A stretch of 64,000 bases of DNA from assembly GCA_947489705.1 (NCBI GenBank), contig CANLEQ010000001.1:1-64000 (forward strand). Reading direction: 5' to 3'. The notes under the pieces were generated by a model. That model worked only from the letters and a program-made list of their open reading frames with translations, was not told the DNA's origin and did no database searches. Source of the DNA: an uncultured Paracoccaceae bacterium. Its GTDB lineage: Bacteria > Pseudomonadota > Alphaproteobacteria > Rhodobacterales > Rhodobacteraceae. Shown piece after piece: positions 20,381 through 28,881 of the stretch. A program made the translations under genes and the position numbers. Position 1 is the first letter of the stretch. Every line of letters begins with the position of its first letter.

Positions 20381-21011
20381 GGGCCTGACACTGGAGGAGG
20401 TGGCGATTCGCCTCGACGGCCGGCGTCTCGTCTCGGTCGACCGGCACGTCCCGCCGGGCGAGGTCCTGTCGATCATGGGGCCGTCCGGGGTCGGCAAGTC
20501 GACGCTGCTGGCGTTCCTCACGGGGACGCTCGCGCCTGCATTCGAGGCGACGGGGCGCGTCCTGCTCGACGGTCGCGACCTGACCCCGCTGCCCCCCGAT
20601 CGACGGCAGCTCGGGATTCTCTTTCAGGACGACCTCCTGTTCCCGCATCTGAGCGTCGCGGGAAATCTCGGCTTCGGGCTTCGGGGCGGCACAAGGGCCG
20701 AACGGCGCGCGACCATCGCCCGTGCGCTCGGCGAGGTCGGGCTGGCCGGGCTCGGACCGCGCGATCCCGCGACGCTTTCGGGCGGCCAGCGCGCGCGCGT
20801 GGCGCTCATGCGCACCCTTTTGGCCCGCCCGCGCGCGCTGCTGCTCGACGAGGCGTTCTCGCGGCTCGATGCGCAGCGTCGGGCGCGCACGCGCGAGATG
20901 GTGTTCGGGACGGCCCGCGCCCGCGCCCTGCCGGTCGTGATGGTCACGCATGACCACGCCGACGCCGAGGCCGCGGGCGGGCCGATCGTCCGGCTAACCC
21001 CGGACAATTAG
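20373..21011 (+). CDS. ABC transporter ATP-binding protein (YnjD-like)
   Basis: Nucleotide-binding subunit that powers the permease. The 212-residue protein has Walker A GPSGVGKST near residue 33 and a Q-loop LFQDDLLFPHL. The signature is LSGGQRARVAL, with Walker B LLLDEAFSRLD and an H-loop VTHDHADAEA. Its ATG overlaps the end of the permease gene by 8 bp. It ends 186 bp before fliC, closing the transporter module that interrupts the flagellar genes. Confidence 0.9.
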   Translation: MAEGLTLEEVAIRLDGRRLVSVDRHVPPGEVLSIMGPSGVGKSTLLAFLTGTLAPAFEATGRVLLDGRDLTPLPPDRRQLGILFQDDLLFPHLSVAGNLGFGLRGGTRAERRATIARALGEVGLAGLGPRDPATLSGGQRARVALMRTLLARPRALLLDEAFSRLDAQRRARTREMVFGTARARALPVVMVTHDHADAEAAGGPIVRLTPDN

Positions 21012-21042
21012 GCTAAAATCCTCCGAAAGTCGAAAACCGGCC

Positions 21043-21057
21043 TTAGGACTTCGTTAG
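21043..21057. promoter_or_regulatory. CtrA-like box upstream of fliC
   Basis: TTAG (21043-21046), seven bases, TTAGCC (from 21054). Same 11-bp period as the boxes at the other flagellar promoters. It lies 141 bp before the flagellin ATG. Confidence 0.35.
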
Positions 21058-21197
21058 CCCATCGGCGCGATAAGGAACGTGTTCAGAAGAACAGACACCT
21101 CGAACGTGTCGCTTGTCAGAATGACATTCCTGGATGGCCGCGAAGGTCTCCGTACATATGGGCGCAAAAGCGCCGACACACGACAAGGAATACACTT

Positions 21198-22475
21198 ATG
21201 ACCAGCATTCTGACCAACAACGGCGCGATGGTCGCCCTGCAGACCCTCAAGTCGATCAACAACGACCTCGGCACCGTTCAGGAGCAGATCTCCACCGGCA
21301 AGAAGGTCGGCACTGCTTCCGACAACGCCGCCGTCTGGGCGATCTCCAAGACCATGGAAGCCGACGTCACGGGCTTCAAGAAGATCTCCGAAGGCCTGGC
21401 CGTCGGCAAATCGACCGTCGCCGTCGCCCGCGACGCTTCGGAAACCGTCACCGACCTGCTGACGCAGATGAAGGACAAGATCGTTCAGGCGCAAGGCGAA
21501 GGCGTCGACATCAGCTCGAAGGAGAAGATCCAGGCAGACATCACCGCCCTCACCAAGCAGATCGGCTCGGTCGTCAGCGCGGCCCAGTTCAACGGCCGCA
21601 ACCTCGTCGACGGCAGCACCAACAGCCCGATGAATGTCCTGTCCTCGCTGGACCGCGACATCGACGGCAACGTCAAAGCTGCCAATATCGGCGTCAACAC
21701 CGCAGACCTCACCACGACCCAGCAAGCCATGGGTACGGATGCTGCGACCCTGGCCAGCTACGGCGCAGTTGCGGGTACGCCGATTGCCGGTGGCGCGGCC
21801 GCCACGGGTACCGTGTCCTTCGTGGCCGATTCGGCGGCAGAGGGCGTCTCCTACAAGCTTACGCTGCAAGGTGGCGCTGCCAACGACTTCGGAACGACGG
21901 CGGTGGACTTCGAGTACGTCGCTGCGAAGGGAGAAACTGAAGCTGACGTAGGAAAGGCGCTGCAGGAAAAGATCTCTGCATACCTGACCGAGAACAACGT
22001 CACCGACGTTGCCGTTGCCGCTAATGCGACGACCGGCGAGCTCACCTTCACCAACACCGGGGCCGCTGCCGCCGACAACCTGACGGTCGCACTCGCCGTC
22101 ACCACGGGCGGTACCGCCGCCGGTGGACTGGCTGCTCTCGGAGAGATCGACGTCACCGCAGCTGCCGCCGACCCGCTCGACCCCACGAGCAAGACCGGCG
22201 CCGAAAAGGCGATGGCTGCCATCGAAGGTCTGATCCAGAAGTCGATCGACGCCGCGTCGTCGTTCGGTACGTCGGAGAACCAGATCGAGACGCAGGCCAA
22301 CTTCGTCAGCAAGCTCAGCGACACGCTGACCGCCGGCATCGGCTCGATGGTCGACGCCGACATGGAAGAGGCCTCCGCTCGCCTCAAGGCGCTGCAGACG
22401 CAGCAGCAGCTGGGCATCCAGTCGCTGTCGATCGCCAACCAGGCGCCCGGCGCGATCATGTCGCTCTTCCGCTAA
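21198..22475 (+). CDS. fliC: Flagellin
   Basis: Structural subunit of the flagellar filament, exported through the flagellar type III system. The 425-residue protein has the conserved N-terminal helical D0/D1 region (ILTNNGAMVALQTLKSIN, then QEQISTGKKVGTASDNAA). The matching C-terminal D1/D0 region is ALQTQQQLGIQSLSIANQAPGAIMSLFR. Between about residues 175 and 330 lies an Ala/Thr/Gly-rich surface domain with somewhat different codon use. Only one flagellin gene is visible. It is followed by a strong terminator and then flaF and flbT, which in related bacteria control flagellin synthesis after transcription. Confidence 0.96.
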   Translation: MTSILTNNGAMVALQTLKSINNDLGTVQEQISTGKKVGTASDNAAVWAISKTMEADVTGFKKISEGLAVGKSTVAVARDASETVTDLLTQMKDKIVQAQGEGVDISSKEKIQADITALTKQIGSVVSAAQFNGRNLVDGSTNSPMNVLSSLDRDIDGNVKAANIGVNTADLTTTQQAMGTDAATLASYGAVAGTPIAGGAAATGTVSFVADSAAEGVSYKLTLQGGAANDFGTTAVDFEYVAAKGETEADVGKALQEKISAYLTENNVTDVAVAANATTGELTFTNTGAAAADNLTVALAVTTGGTAAGGLAALGEIDVTAAAADPLDPTSKTGAEKAMAAIEGLIQKSIDAASSFGTSENQIETQANFVSKLSDTLTAGIGSMVDADMEEASARLKALQTQQQLGIQSLSIANQAPGAIMSLFR

Positions 22476-22483
22476 TAGCTCCC

Positions 22484-22520
22484 GGCCCGGGCGCACCGCA
22501 TGACGCGGTGCGCCCGGGCC
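22484..22520 (+). terminator. Strong hairpin after fliC
   Basis: A 16-bp perfect stem, GGCCCGGGCGCACCGC (22484-22499) with GCGGTGCGCCCGGGCC (22505-22520), around a 5-base loop, just after the flagellin stop. No long T tract, but the stem is strong enough to terminate or to stabilise the fliC mRNA 3' end. Confidence 0.75.
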
Positions 22521-22575
22521 CCCCTCGTCTCCCATCACGTGGCCCCGACCACGCCCGTCTAAAAAAGGACAAGAC

Positions 22576-22938
22576 GTGAACACATCCCTGATGGCAAAAA
22601 ATGCCTATGCTTCCAGTGCAGCCCCCGTCCGCACGGCGTCCGCTCAGGAATACGATGCCTTCGCCAAGATCACGGCCATGCTCAAATCCGCGGGCTCCTT
22701 CGCCGAACGCGTCACAGCACTTCACAAGAACCGCCAATTGTGGGGCATCCTGGCCGACGACGTTTCGGGTGACGCGAATGCGCTTCCCGACGAACTGCGA
22801 GCCCAGATCCTGTCGCTCGCCCGCTTCACCGACCAGCACACCAACAAGGTCCTGAAGGACAAGGGTCCGGTCGACATCCTGATCGAGATCAACACCTCCA
22901 TCATGCGCGGCCTGCGCCAGCAGGGCACTGCGAGATGA
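22576..22938 (+). CDS. flaF: Flagellar biosynthesis regulator FlaF
   Basis: 120-residue alphaproteobacterial regulator that promotes flagellin translation and secretion, acting against FlbT. It has the family's EYDAFAKITAMLKSA and LHKNRQLWGILADDV segments, then LPDELRAQILSLARFTDQHTNKVL. In the usual FlaF layout the conserved Trp lies in this middle helix, as here. Its stop overlaps the ATG of flbT by 4 bp (ATGA), so the pair is translationally coupled downstream of fliC. Confidence 0.93.
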   Translation: MNTSLMAKNAYASSAAPVRTASAQEYDAFAKITAMLKSAGSFAERVTALHKNRQLWGILADDVSGDANALPDELRAQILSLARFTDQHTNKVLKDKGPVDILIEINTSIMRGLRQQGTAR

Positions 22939-23339
22939 GCGGCCTGGTCCTCAAGCTCGGCCCCAACGAACGCGTCCTGATCAACGGCGCGGTCATCGAG
23001 AACGGGAACCGGCGCAGCCGCCTCAACATCAAGACGCCGGGCGCCAACATCCTGCGCCTTCGCGACGCCATCCACCCCGCCCAGGCCCGCACGCCGGTTC
23101 GCCGGTTGTGCTATATCGCGCAGCTCATCCTGTCGGGAGACAAGACCCTTTCGGATGCGCGCGACGAACTGATGGCTGGCATCGATCAGCTCGTCGATGT
23201 CCTCAAGGACAGCGACAGCCGGATCGCGCTCGCCGACGCCAAGGCCGCGATCCAGCAGGGTCAGGCGTATTACATCATGAAATCCCTGCGCAAGCTCCTC
23301 CCCCTGGAAGAGCGCCTTCTGGGAGTGGCCGCAGAATGA
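22935..23339 (+). CDS. flbT: Flagellin mRNA translational repressor FlbT
   Basis: 134-residue alphaproteobacterial protein that in Caulobacter binds the flagellin mRNA leader and lowers its translation until the hook is built. It begins MSGLVLKLGPNERVLINGAVIENG, the usual FlbT start (24 residues from 22935), then has RRLCYIAQLILSGD and QGQAYYIMKSLRKLLPLEE. It overlaps flaF by 4 bp at its start and the DUF1217 gene by 4 bp at its end, so the three genes are coupled. Confidence 0.94.
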   Translation: MSGLVLKLGPNERVLINGAVIENGNRRSRLNIKTPGANILRLRDAIHPAQARTPVRRLCYIAQLILSGDKTLSDARDELMAGIDQLVDVLKDSDSRIALADAKAAIQQGQAYYIMKSLRKLLPLEERLLGVAAE

Positions 23340-24139
23340 GCTTCCAGCCCGTTGTTCCCTTTTCCGGTCCGGCGGGCTGGGCTTTCCTGCAAAGGACGCG
23401 GGAAAGCCAGCAGGAGACGTTCCAGCAAAGCGCGGTGCTGCAGCGCAACACCGACGCGTTCCGCGAACGGATCGCCGGCATTTCCTCGGCCGAGGAACTG
23501 GTCGCCGACCGGCAGCTCCTGCAGGTGGCGCTCGGGGCGTTCGGCCTCGACGAGGATCTCGACAGCCGCGCGCTGATCGAGAAGATCCTGACCTCGGATA
23601 CGACCTCCAAGACCTCGCTCGCCTCGCGTTTCGCCGACAGCCGATACGAGGCGATGTCGAAGGCCTTCGGCTTCGGCGACCCGTTCGGCCCGAAGGTCGC
23701 CGAGAGCGGCTTCGCCGACAGGATCATCGCCGCCTACAACGAGCGTCAGTTCGAGATCGCGGTGGGCGAGGAATCGACCGACATGCGCCTCGCGATGGGG
23801 TTCGCGCGCGATCTCGCGCAGATCACCGACAAGCCGCAGACCGACGATTCCGCCTGGTATTCGGTCATGGCGAACAAGCCGCTCAGGACGGTCTTCGAGA
23901 AGGCGATGGGGCTGCCCTCGTCGATCGGCACGCTGGATCTCGATCAGCAGCTCAAGAATTTCAGGGATCGCGCCGAGAGCGTCTTCGGCGTGTCCGAAGT
24001 CGCCGACTTCAACGAACCCGAGGTTCAGGACAAGGTGCGCCGCCTCTTTCTGATCCGCGCGCAGATGGAAAGCGATTCCTTCGGCAATTCCTCGGCCGCC
24101 ACCGCCCTCACATTGCTGTCGGCGGGTCCGCGCTTCTGA
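23336..24139 (+). CDS. DUF1217-type flagellar protein
   Basis: 267-residue soluble protein found in alphaproteobacterial flagellar clusters; its biochemical role is unknown. It is mostly helical, with segments RTRESQQETFQQSAVLQRN, ALGAFGLDEDLDSRALIEKIL and NEPEVQDKVRRLFLIRAQ. There is no signal peptide or membrane segment. The ATG overlaps the flbT stop (ATGA), so it is produced together with FlaF and FlbT. It is convergent with fliI, with 23 bp between the stops. The DUF1217 label comes from recognised sequence features, not from a search. Confidence 0.75.
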   Translation: MSFQPVVPFSGPAGWAFLQRTRESQQETFQQSAVLQRNTDAFRERIAGISSAEELVADRQLLQVALGAFGLDEDLDSRALIEKILTSDTTSKTSLASRFADSRYEAMSKAFGFGDPFGPKVAESGFADRIIAAYNERQFEIAVGEESTDMRLAMGFARDLAQITDKPQTDDSAWYSVMANKPLRTVFEKAMGLPSSIGTLDLDQQLKNFRDRAESVFGVSEVADFNEPEVQDKVRRLFLIRAQMESDSFGNSSAATALTLLSAGPRF

Positions 24140-24162
24140 TCGCGTGGACCCTCCGGGCCCGC

Positions 24163-25491
24163 TCACCGCTGCTCGGACTTGCGCGACAGGCACTTGGCCA
24201 ACGCCACGAAACTCTGGCGGACATCCTTGGTCTCGGATTGCGAGATGAACTTGTCGAGCAGCGGCCAGGCCTGGATGGCCGCGTCGATCGTCTTGTCGCT
24301 GCCCTTTGCATAGAGGCCCGCCTGGATCATCATCTCGGCCCGTTCGTAGGCGCCGATCAGGCGCCGCCCCTCCGCGATCAAGGTATTCTCCTGATCGTTC
24401 GCCGCCTGCGGCAGCGCCCGGCTCACCGATCGCAGAAGGTCGATCGCGGGGAACCTGCCCCGTTCGGCGATCTCGCGGGCGAGCACCACGTGACCGTCGA
24501 GCACACCGCGCAACGTATCGGCGACCGGCCCCTCCATGTCGGATCCCGCGACCAGCACGGTGAAGATCGCCGTGATGTCGCCGGCCTCGCCCACGCCGGG
24601 CCCGGCCCGTTCGCAAAGGCCGGTGATCAGCGGCACCAGCGATGGCGGATGCCCCTGGAGCGACGGCTGCTCGCCCTGGGTCAGGGCGATCTCGCGATGG
24701 GCGTCGGCGTAGCGCGTGACCGAATCGGTCAGCAGCAGCACCTGCTTGCCCTGGTCGCGGAAATGTTCCGCGATGCTCATGGCCGCAGGCGCGCATCGGC
24801 GGCGCAGCGAGGCGGACTGATCCGACGTCGCGGCGACGACGACGCAGCGTGCCATCCCCTCGGGGCCCAGCACGTGATCGGTGAATTCGCGCAGCTCCCG
24901 CCCCCGCTCGCCGACGAGGGCGATGACGATGATGTCGGCCTGCACGTTCTGCGCCAGCCCGGCCATCAGGGTCGACTTGCCGACGCCCGATCCGGCGAAA
25001 AGGCCGATGCGCTGACCGCGGACGAGCGGCAGGAAGGTGTTGAAGACGCAAAACCCGGTCGACAACCGCGCGCCCAGCGACCGCCGGGCCGCGGCATCGG
25101 GTGCCGCGCCGTCGATCGTTCGGGCCGCGACGCCGGGCAGGAGCGGCCGGCCGTCGAGCGGCCGACCGAGCGGATCGACGACCCGGCCCACCCACGAATC
25201 GTCGGGGCTGAGCGTGGCGGGCCCCAGATGCACGACCCGGTCGCCGATTCCCAGGCCGCGCGAGGTCGCGTCGGTCAGGACCGTGATTCCCTGCTCGTCG
25301 ATGCCGATGACCTCGCCGCCGATGGGCCCCGATGCACTGTCGAGCCGCACCAGATCGCCGATCGTCACCGATTTCGCGAGGTCGGCCACGCGCACCGCGC
25401 CGCCGACGATGGCCGAAACCCGGCCCATCGCCCGCGACATCCTCACGCGTTCGACGCCCGCCGCGACATTCTCGAAACCGCCCTGTGCCAT
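24163..25491 (-). CDS. fliI: Flagellum-specific ATP synthase FliI
   Basis: Hexameric F1-like ATPase that supplies substrates to the flagellar type III export gate. The 442-residue protein has Walker A AGSGVGKST near residue 164, then IALVGERGREL and a Walker B-type VLLLTDSVTRYADAHREIAL. The C-terminal GRFPAIDLLRSVSR is typical. It stands alone on the minus strand, divergent from flgB, rather than beside fliH and fliJ-like genes. Its promoter shares an 85-bp gap with the flgB operon. Confidence 0.96.
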   Translation of the reverse strand: MAQGGFENVAAGVERVRMSRAMGRVSAIVGGAVRVADLAKSVTIGDLVRLDSASGPIGGEVIGIDEQGITVLTDATSRGLGIGDRVVHLGPATLSPDDSWVGRVVDPLGRPLDGRPLLPGVAARTIDGAAPDAAARRSLGARLSTGFCVFNTFLPLVRGQRIGLFAGSGVGKSTLMAGLAQNVQADIIVIALVGERGRELREFTDHVLGPEGMARCVVVAATSDQSASLRRRCAPAAMSIAEHFRDQGKQVLLLTDSVTRYADAHREIALTQGEQPSLQGHPPSLVPLITGLCERAGPGVGEAGDITAIFTVLVAGSDMEGPVADTLRGVLDGHVVLAREIAERGRFPAIDLLRSVSRALPQAANDQENTLIAEGRRLIGAYERAEMMIQAGLYAKGSDKTIDAAIQAWPLLDKFISQSETKDVRQSFVALAKCLSRKSEQR

Positions 25492-25538
25492 CGTTCGATC
25501 CCTTCTGAACTCCGAAACCGTTTATAAAGGAATCGCCG

Positions 25539-25553
25539 TTAAACCTTCGTTGC
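25539..25553. promoter_or_regulatory. CtrA-like box between fliI and flgB
   Basis: TTAA (25539-25542), seven bases, TTGC (25550-25553). A GANTC site (25530) lies beside it. The first half matches the CtrA half-site; the second is degenerate. Confidence 0.35.
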
Positions 25554-25576
25554 AGATGAACGGAGGATCCGGGACC

Positions 25577-25960
25577 TTGATACAAACTGGCCTGATGCAG
25601 ATGGTACACGACGCCGCCAGCCACGCGGCCACCCGCCAATCTCATATCGCCCGCAACATAGCCAACGCCGACACGCCTGGCTACCGCGCCACGGATCTCA
25701 AGAGCTTTGCCGAAAGCCTCGACGAGATGAACACGACCTTCAAGGCGACCCGTGAGACGCATCTGGACCCGGCATCCGGAGGCTCCGGCCGGTTCGACGT
25801 GATCGAGCGGGCGTTCGAAACCTCGCCCAATGGCAACAACGTCTCCCTGGAACACGAGATGATGCAGTCGACCCAGGCCCAGCAGCAGCACGAGATGGCG
25901 CTGTCGATCTATTCCAGCGCGCGCGACATCCTGCGCTCGGCCCTCGGCCGCAACAACTGA
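25577..25960 (+). CDS. flgB: Flagellar basal-body rod protein FlgB
   Basis: Proximal rod subunit. I chose the TTG at 25577 because GGAGG (25562-25566) stands ten bases before it, giving (M)IQTGLMQMVHDAASHAATRQ and 127 residues; an ATG at 25556 has no such site. The rod/hook signature NIANADTPGYRATD is present. It heads an operon flgB-flgC-fliE-fliQ-flgF-flgG-flgA-flgH and a FliL-like gene, all on the plus strand with short gaps, and is divergent from fliI. Confidence 0.92.
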   Translation: MIQTGLMQMVHDAASHAATRQSHIARNIANADTPGYRATDLKSFAESLDEMNTTFKATRETHLDPASGGSGRFDVIERAFETSPNGNNVSLEHEMMQSTQAQQQHEMALSIYSSARDILRSALGRNN

Positions 25961-25974
25961 GGGAGGCCCGGCTC

Positions 25975-26355
25975 ATGACGGACATACTCGGATCGCTCGC
26001 GATCTCCTCCTCGGGAATGCAGGCGCAGGCCGAAAGGCTGCGCCACACGTCCGAGAACATCGCCAATGCCGACACGCCCGGCTACCGCCGCAAGACCGTG
26101 TCGTTCGACACGATCATGAACTCGGGCGGCGTCGAGACCGGACGCGTCAACCTCTCCCAGGCCGAGCTTCCGAAGATCTACGATCCCACCCACCCGATGG
26201 CCGACGATACCGGCAATTACGACGGCTCGAACGTCGACCTGATCGTGGAGATCGCGGATGCCCGCGAGGCCCAACGCTCCTACGAGGCCAATCTCAAGAT
26301 GTTCGACCAGGCCCGGAAGATGAACCAGGGCCTGCTCGACCTGCTCCGCCGCTAA
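25975..26355 (+). CDS. flgC: Flagellar basal-body rod protein FlgC
   Basis: Proximal rod subunit of 126 residues. The N-terminal signature is HTSENIANADTPGYRRKTV, and the C-terminal helix is NVDLIVEIADAREAQRSYEANLKMFDQ (about residues 83-109), the pattern shared by rod proteins that pack against FlgB. It follows flgB by 14 bp and precedes fliE. Confidence 0.95.
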   Translation: MTDILGSLAISSSGMQAQAERLRHTSENIANADTPGYRRKTVSFDTIMNSGGVETGRVNLSQAELPKIYDPTHPMADDTGNYDGSNVDLIVEIADAREAQRSYEANLKMFDQARKMNQGLLDLLRR

Positions 26356-26389
26356 AGACACGACGACCCTACATTCCAGGAGGTCCAGA

Positions 26390-26668
26390 ATGGACATCAA
26401 TGCTGCTCTCGCCGCCCAGCGATATACGGCCTCGCGCCCTGCCACCGCCCCCGATCCCACGGTCGAGGCCGCCGCCTCCACCGCCTCGGATTTCCTGACG
26501 ACGTTGCAGAACGCCGAGGAAACCGCGAAATCGGCCCTCGCCGGCGAAGCCGACACCCATGCCCTCGTTCAGGCCATGGCCGAGACCAAGTTCGCCGTCG
26601 ATACCGCCGTCGTGGTGCGCAACAAGGTCGTCGAGGCGTATCAGGAAATCCTGCGCATGCCGGTCTGA
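26390..26668 (+). CDS. fliE: Flagellar hook-basal body protein FliE
   Basis: 92-residue adaptor between the MS ring and the rod. The helical core is ASDFLTTLQNAEETAKSALAGEADTHALVQAMAE (residues about 31-64), followed by the conserved VVVRNKVVEAYQEILRMPV end. A clear ribosome-binding site, AGGAGG, precedes the ATG. It lies between flgC and fliQ, a common alphaproteobacterial order. Confidence 0.94.
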   Translation: MDINAALAAQRYTASRPATAPDPTVEAAASTASDFLTTLQNAEETAKSALAGEADTHALVQAMAETKFAVDTAVVVRNKVVEAYQEILRMPV

Positions 26669-26674
26669 CCGGCG

Positions 26675-26941
26675 ATGAACGAAACAATCTTCTACGACAC
26701 GCTTCGTCAGGGCCTGTGGGTATCGGTCACCATCTCGACCCCGATCCTCGCCGTCGCGCTGGTCGCGGGCCTCACCATCGGCCTCTTCCAGGCGCTGACA
26801 TCCGTACAGGAGATGACGCTGACCTTCGTGCCGAAGCTTCTGGCGATCGTCGGCGTCTTCTGGATCACCATGGGCTTCATGACGAAGACCCTCGTGTCTT
26901 TCTTCGACGGCACGATCGTGCCGCTCATCGCCGGAGGCTGA
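26675..26941 (+). CDS. fliQ: Flagellar export gate protein FliQ
   Basis: 88-residue protein with two membrane helices (VSVTISTPILAVALVAGLTIGLF and the second near residues 52-80). It is part of the FliP-FliQ-FliR export gate. The family motif LTSVQEMTLTFVPK is present. It starts 6 bp after fliE. FliR and FliP are encoded elsewhere in this region. Confidence 0.95.
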   Translation: MNETIFYDTLRQGLWVSVTISTPILAVALVAGLTIGLFQALTSVQEMTLTFVPKLLAIVGVFWITMGFMTKTLVSFFDGTIVPLIAGG

Positions 26942-26944
26942 GCC

Positions 26945-27661
26945 ATGGAAAACGCAGGCTACACGTCCCTGACCCGCCAGTCGGGCCTGATGCGCGAGAT
27001 GCAGATGATCGCGCACAACATCGCCAACAGCTCCACCCAGGGCTACCGCTCGGAAAACCTCGTCTTCTCCGAGCACGTCAGACGGCTCGAGGGCGGCGAC
27101 GCGCCGTCCCTGTCGATGGCCAAGGGCGACACGCGCTTCAGCTCGAACCTGCAGGGCGCGATCGAGGCCACCGGCGGGCAGTTCGACTTCGCGATCGAGG
27201 GCGAGGGATATTTCCTCGTCGAGACCCCCGACGGAGAGGCGCTGACGCGCGCCGGCAACTTCACCCCCTCGGCCGAGGGCGAGCTGGTGACGCCCGACGG
27301 GCTGCGCGTGCTTGATGCCGGCGGCGCCCCGATCTTCGTGCCGCCCGATGCCCGGATCGCGGTCGCGTCCGACGGCACGATCAGCGCGGATGACCGCCCC
27401 GTGGCCCAGATGGGCCTCTGGCGGCCCGGCGACCCCGCGGATCTGCAGCGGCGCGAAGGCGTGCTCTTCGACCTCACGGCCCCGCCCGAACCGGTCGAGA
27501 ACGGCGTCATCCTGCAAGGCCATCTCGAAGGGTCGAACGTCGATGCCGTCAGCCAGATCGCGCGCATGATCGAAGTGCAGCGCGCCTACGAAATGGGCCA
27601 GTCCCTCCTCGAAAAGGAGGACGGCCGCATCCGCAACGTCCTCACCACACTCGGACGCTAA
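26945..27661 (+). CDS. flgF: Flagellar basal-body rod protein FlgF
   Basis: 238-residue proximal rod subunit. It has the rod signature MIAHNIANSSTQGYRSENL near residue 23, a central beta domain with FDFAIEGEGYFLVETPDGEALTRAGNF (about residues 80-106), and a C-terminal helix IARMIEVQRAYEMGQSLLEKED. It begins 3 bp after fliQ and is followed by flgG. A paralogous relation to FlgG is visible in both signatures. Confidence 0.95.
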   Translation: MENAGYTSLTRQSGLMREMQMIAHNIANSSTQGYRSENLVFSEHVRRLEGGDAPSLSMAKGDTRFSSNLQGAIEATGGQFDFAIEGEGYFLVETPDGEALTRAGNFTPSAEGELVTPDGLRVLDAGGAPIFVPPDARIAVASDGTISADDRPVAQMGLWRPGDPADLQRREGVLFDLTAPPEPVENGVILQGHLEGSNVDAVSQIARMIEVQRAYEMGQSLLEKEDGRIRNVLTTLGR

Positions 27662-27673
27662 AGGAGCTATTCC

Positions 27674-28459
27674 ATGCGTGCCCTTTCCATCGCCGCCACC
27701 GGCATGTCCGCACAGCAGACGCGGGTCGAGGTGATCTCCAACAACCTCGCCAACATGAACACCACCGCCTACAACGCCCGCCGCGCGGAATTCGCCGACC
27801 TGCACTACCAGCAGGTCAGCCGCCCCGGCACGATCTCGTCGACCACCGGGACGCAGCTTCCCACAGGCGTCCAGCTGGGGCTTGGGGTCCGCTCCTCCGC
27901 GGTCAGCATGAACGTCGCCCAGGGCGCGCTGACCGAGACCGGCGGCGATCTCGACGTGGCGATCGAAGGCGACGGCTTTCTCGAGGTGACGCTGCCGAGC
28001 GGCGATCCGGCCTATACCCGCGACGGCGCCCTCAAGCGCACGGCCGACGGCCTGATCGTGACCTCGGACGGCCATCCGGTCGCGCCCGACATCGCGATTC
28101 CCGCCGATGCGCAGTCGATCTCGATCAATGCCGAGGGCGAGGTCTACGCCTATTTCCGCGACCAGGTGCAGCCGCAGCTTCTGGGCCAGTTCAGCATGGC
28201 GACCTTCACCAACGTGAAGGGCCTCGAGGCGATCGGCTCGAACCTCTTCACCGAAAGCGCGGCCTCGGGGCCCGCGCTCATCGGCGATCCCGGAACCGAC
28301 GGGCTCGGCACGTTCCGCCAGGGCTATCTCGAGAACAGTTCCGTGGATGCCGTGCGCCAGATCACCCAGCTGATCGAGGCGCAGCGGGGCTACGAGCTCA
28401 ATTCCAAGGTGATCACGGCGGCCGACCAGATGCTCGGCGCGACGACGCAGATCCGATGA
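27674..28459 (+). CDS. flgG: Flagellar distal rod protein FlgG
   Basis: 261-residue distal rod subunit, the normal FlgG length. It starts MRALSIAATGMSAQQTRVEV, carries ISNNLANMNTTAYNARRAEFAD, a central DLDVAIEGDGFLEVTLPSG, and ends SKVITAADQMLGATTQIR, the family tail. The flgA start codon overlaps its stop by 4 bp. Confidence 0.97.
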   Translation: MRALSIAATGMSAQQTRVEVISNNLANMNTTAYNARRAEFADLHYQQVSRPGTISSTTGTQLPTGVQLGLGVRSSAVSMNVAQGALTETGGDLDVAIEGDGFLEVTLPSGDPAYTRDGALKRTADGLIVTSDGHPVAPDIAIPADAQSISINAEGEVYAYFRDQVQPQLLGQFSMATFTNVKGLEAIGSNLFTESAASGPALIGDPGTDGLGTFRQGYLENSSVDAVRQITQLIEAQRGYELNSKVITAADQMLGATTQIR

Positions 28460-28881
28460 TCCGCCTCATCGCAGTCTCCCTCCTCCTCGCGGGACCCGCC
28501 GCGGCGGACATGCTCGTGGCCGCGCATACGATCCGCGCCAAGACCGTCCTCGGCCCCGAGGATCTGGCCCTTACGACGGGCGAGATGCCGGGAACGCTGG
28601 ACGATCCCGACTCCCTCATCGGCCAGGAAGCGCGCGTCACGCTCTATGCGGGACGTCCGATCCGCGCGGGCGATGTCGGCCCTCCGGCCATCGTCGAGCG
28701 CAACCAGGTCGTCACGATGATCTTCGAGACCGCGGGCATCACGATCAGCACCGAGGCCCGCGTCCTCGACCGCGCGGGCATCGGCGACCGCGTGCGCGCA
28801 ATGAACCTCGCCTCACGCAACACCGTCTTCGGCACAGTCATGGAAGACGGCAGCATCTACGTCAACGGAGAACAGCCATGA
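28456..28881 (+). CDS. flgA: Flagellar P-ring assembly chaperone FlgA
   Basis: 141-residue periplasmic chaperone for the P ring. A signal peptide (MIRLIAVSLLLAGPAAA) ends near residue 17. The SAF-type domain shows HTIRAKTVLGPEDLAL, ARVTLYAGRPIRAGDV and a C-terminal GDRVRAMNLASRNTVFGTV. It is short compared with the two-domain enterobacterial form, as usual in this group. It overlaps flgG and flgH by 4 bp each. Its client flgI is not in the window. Confidence 0.93.
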   Translation: MIRLIAVSLLLAGPAAADMLVAAHTIRAKTVLGPEDLALTTGEMPGTLDDPDSLIGQEARVTLYAGRPIRAGDVGPPAIVERNQVVTMIFETAGITISTEARVLDRAGIGDRVRAMNLASRNTVFGTVMEDGSIYVNGEQP

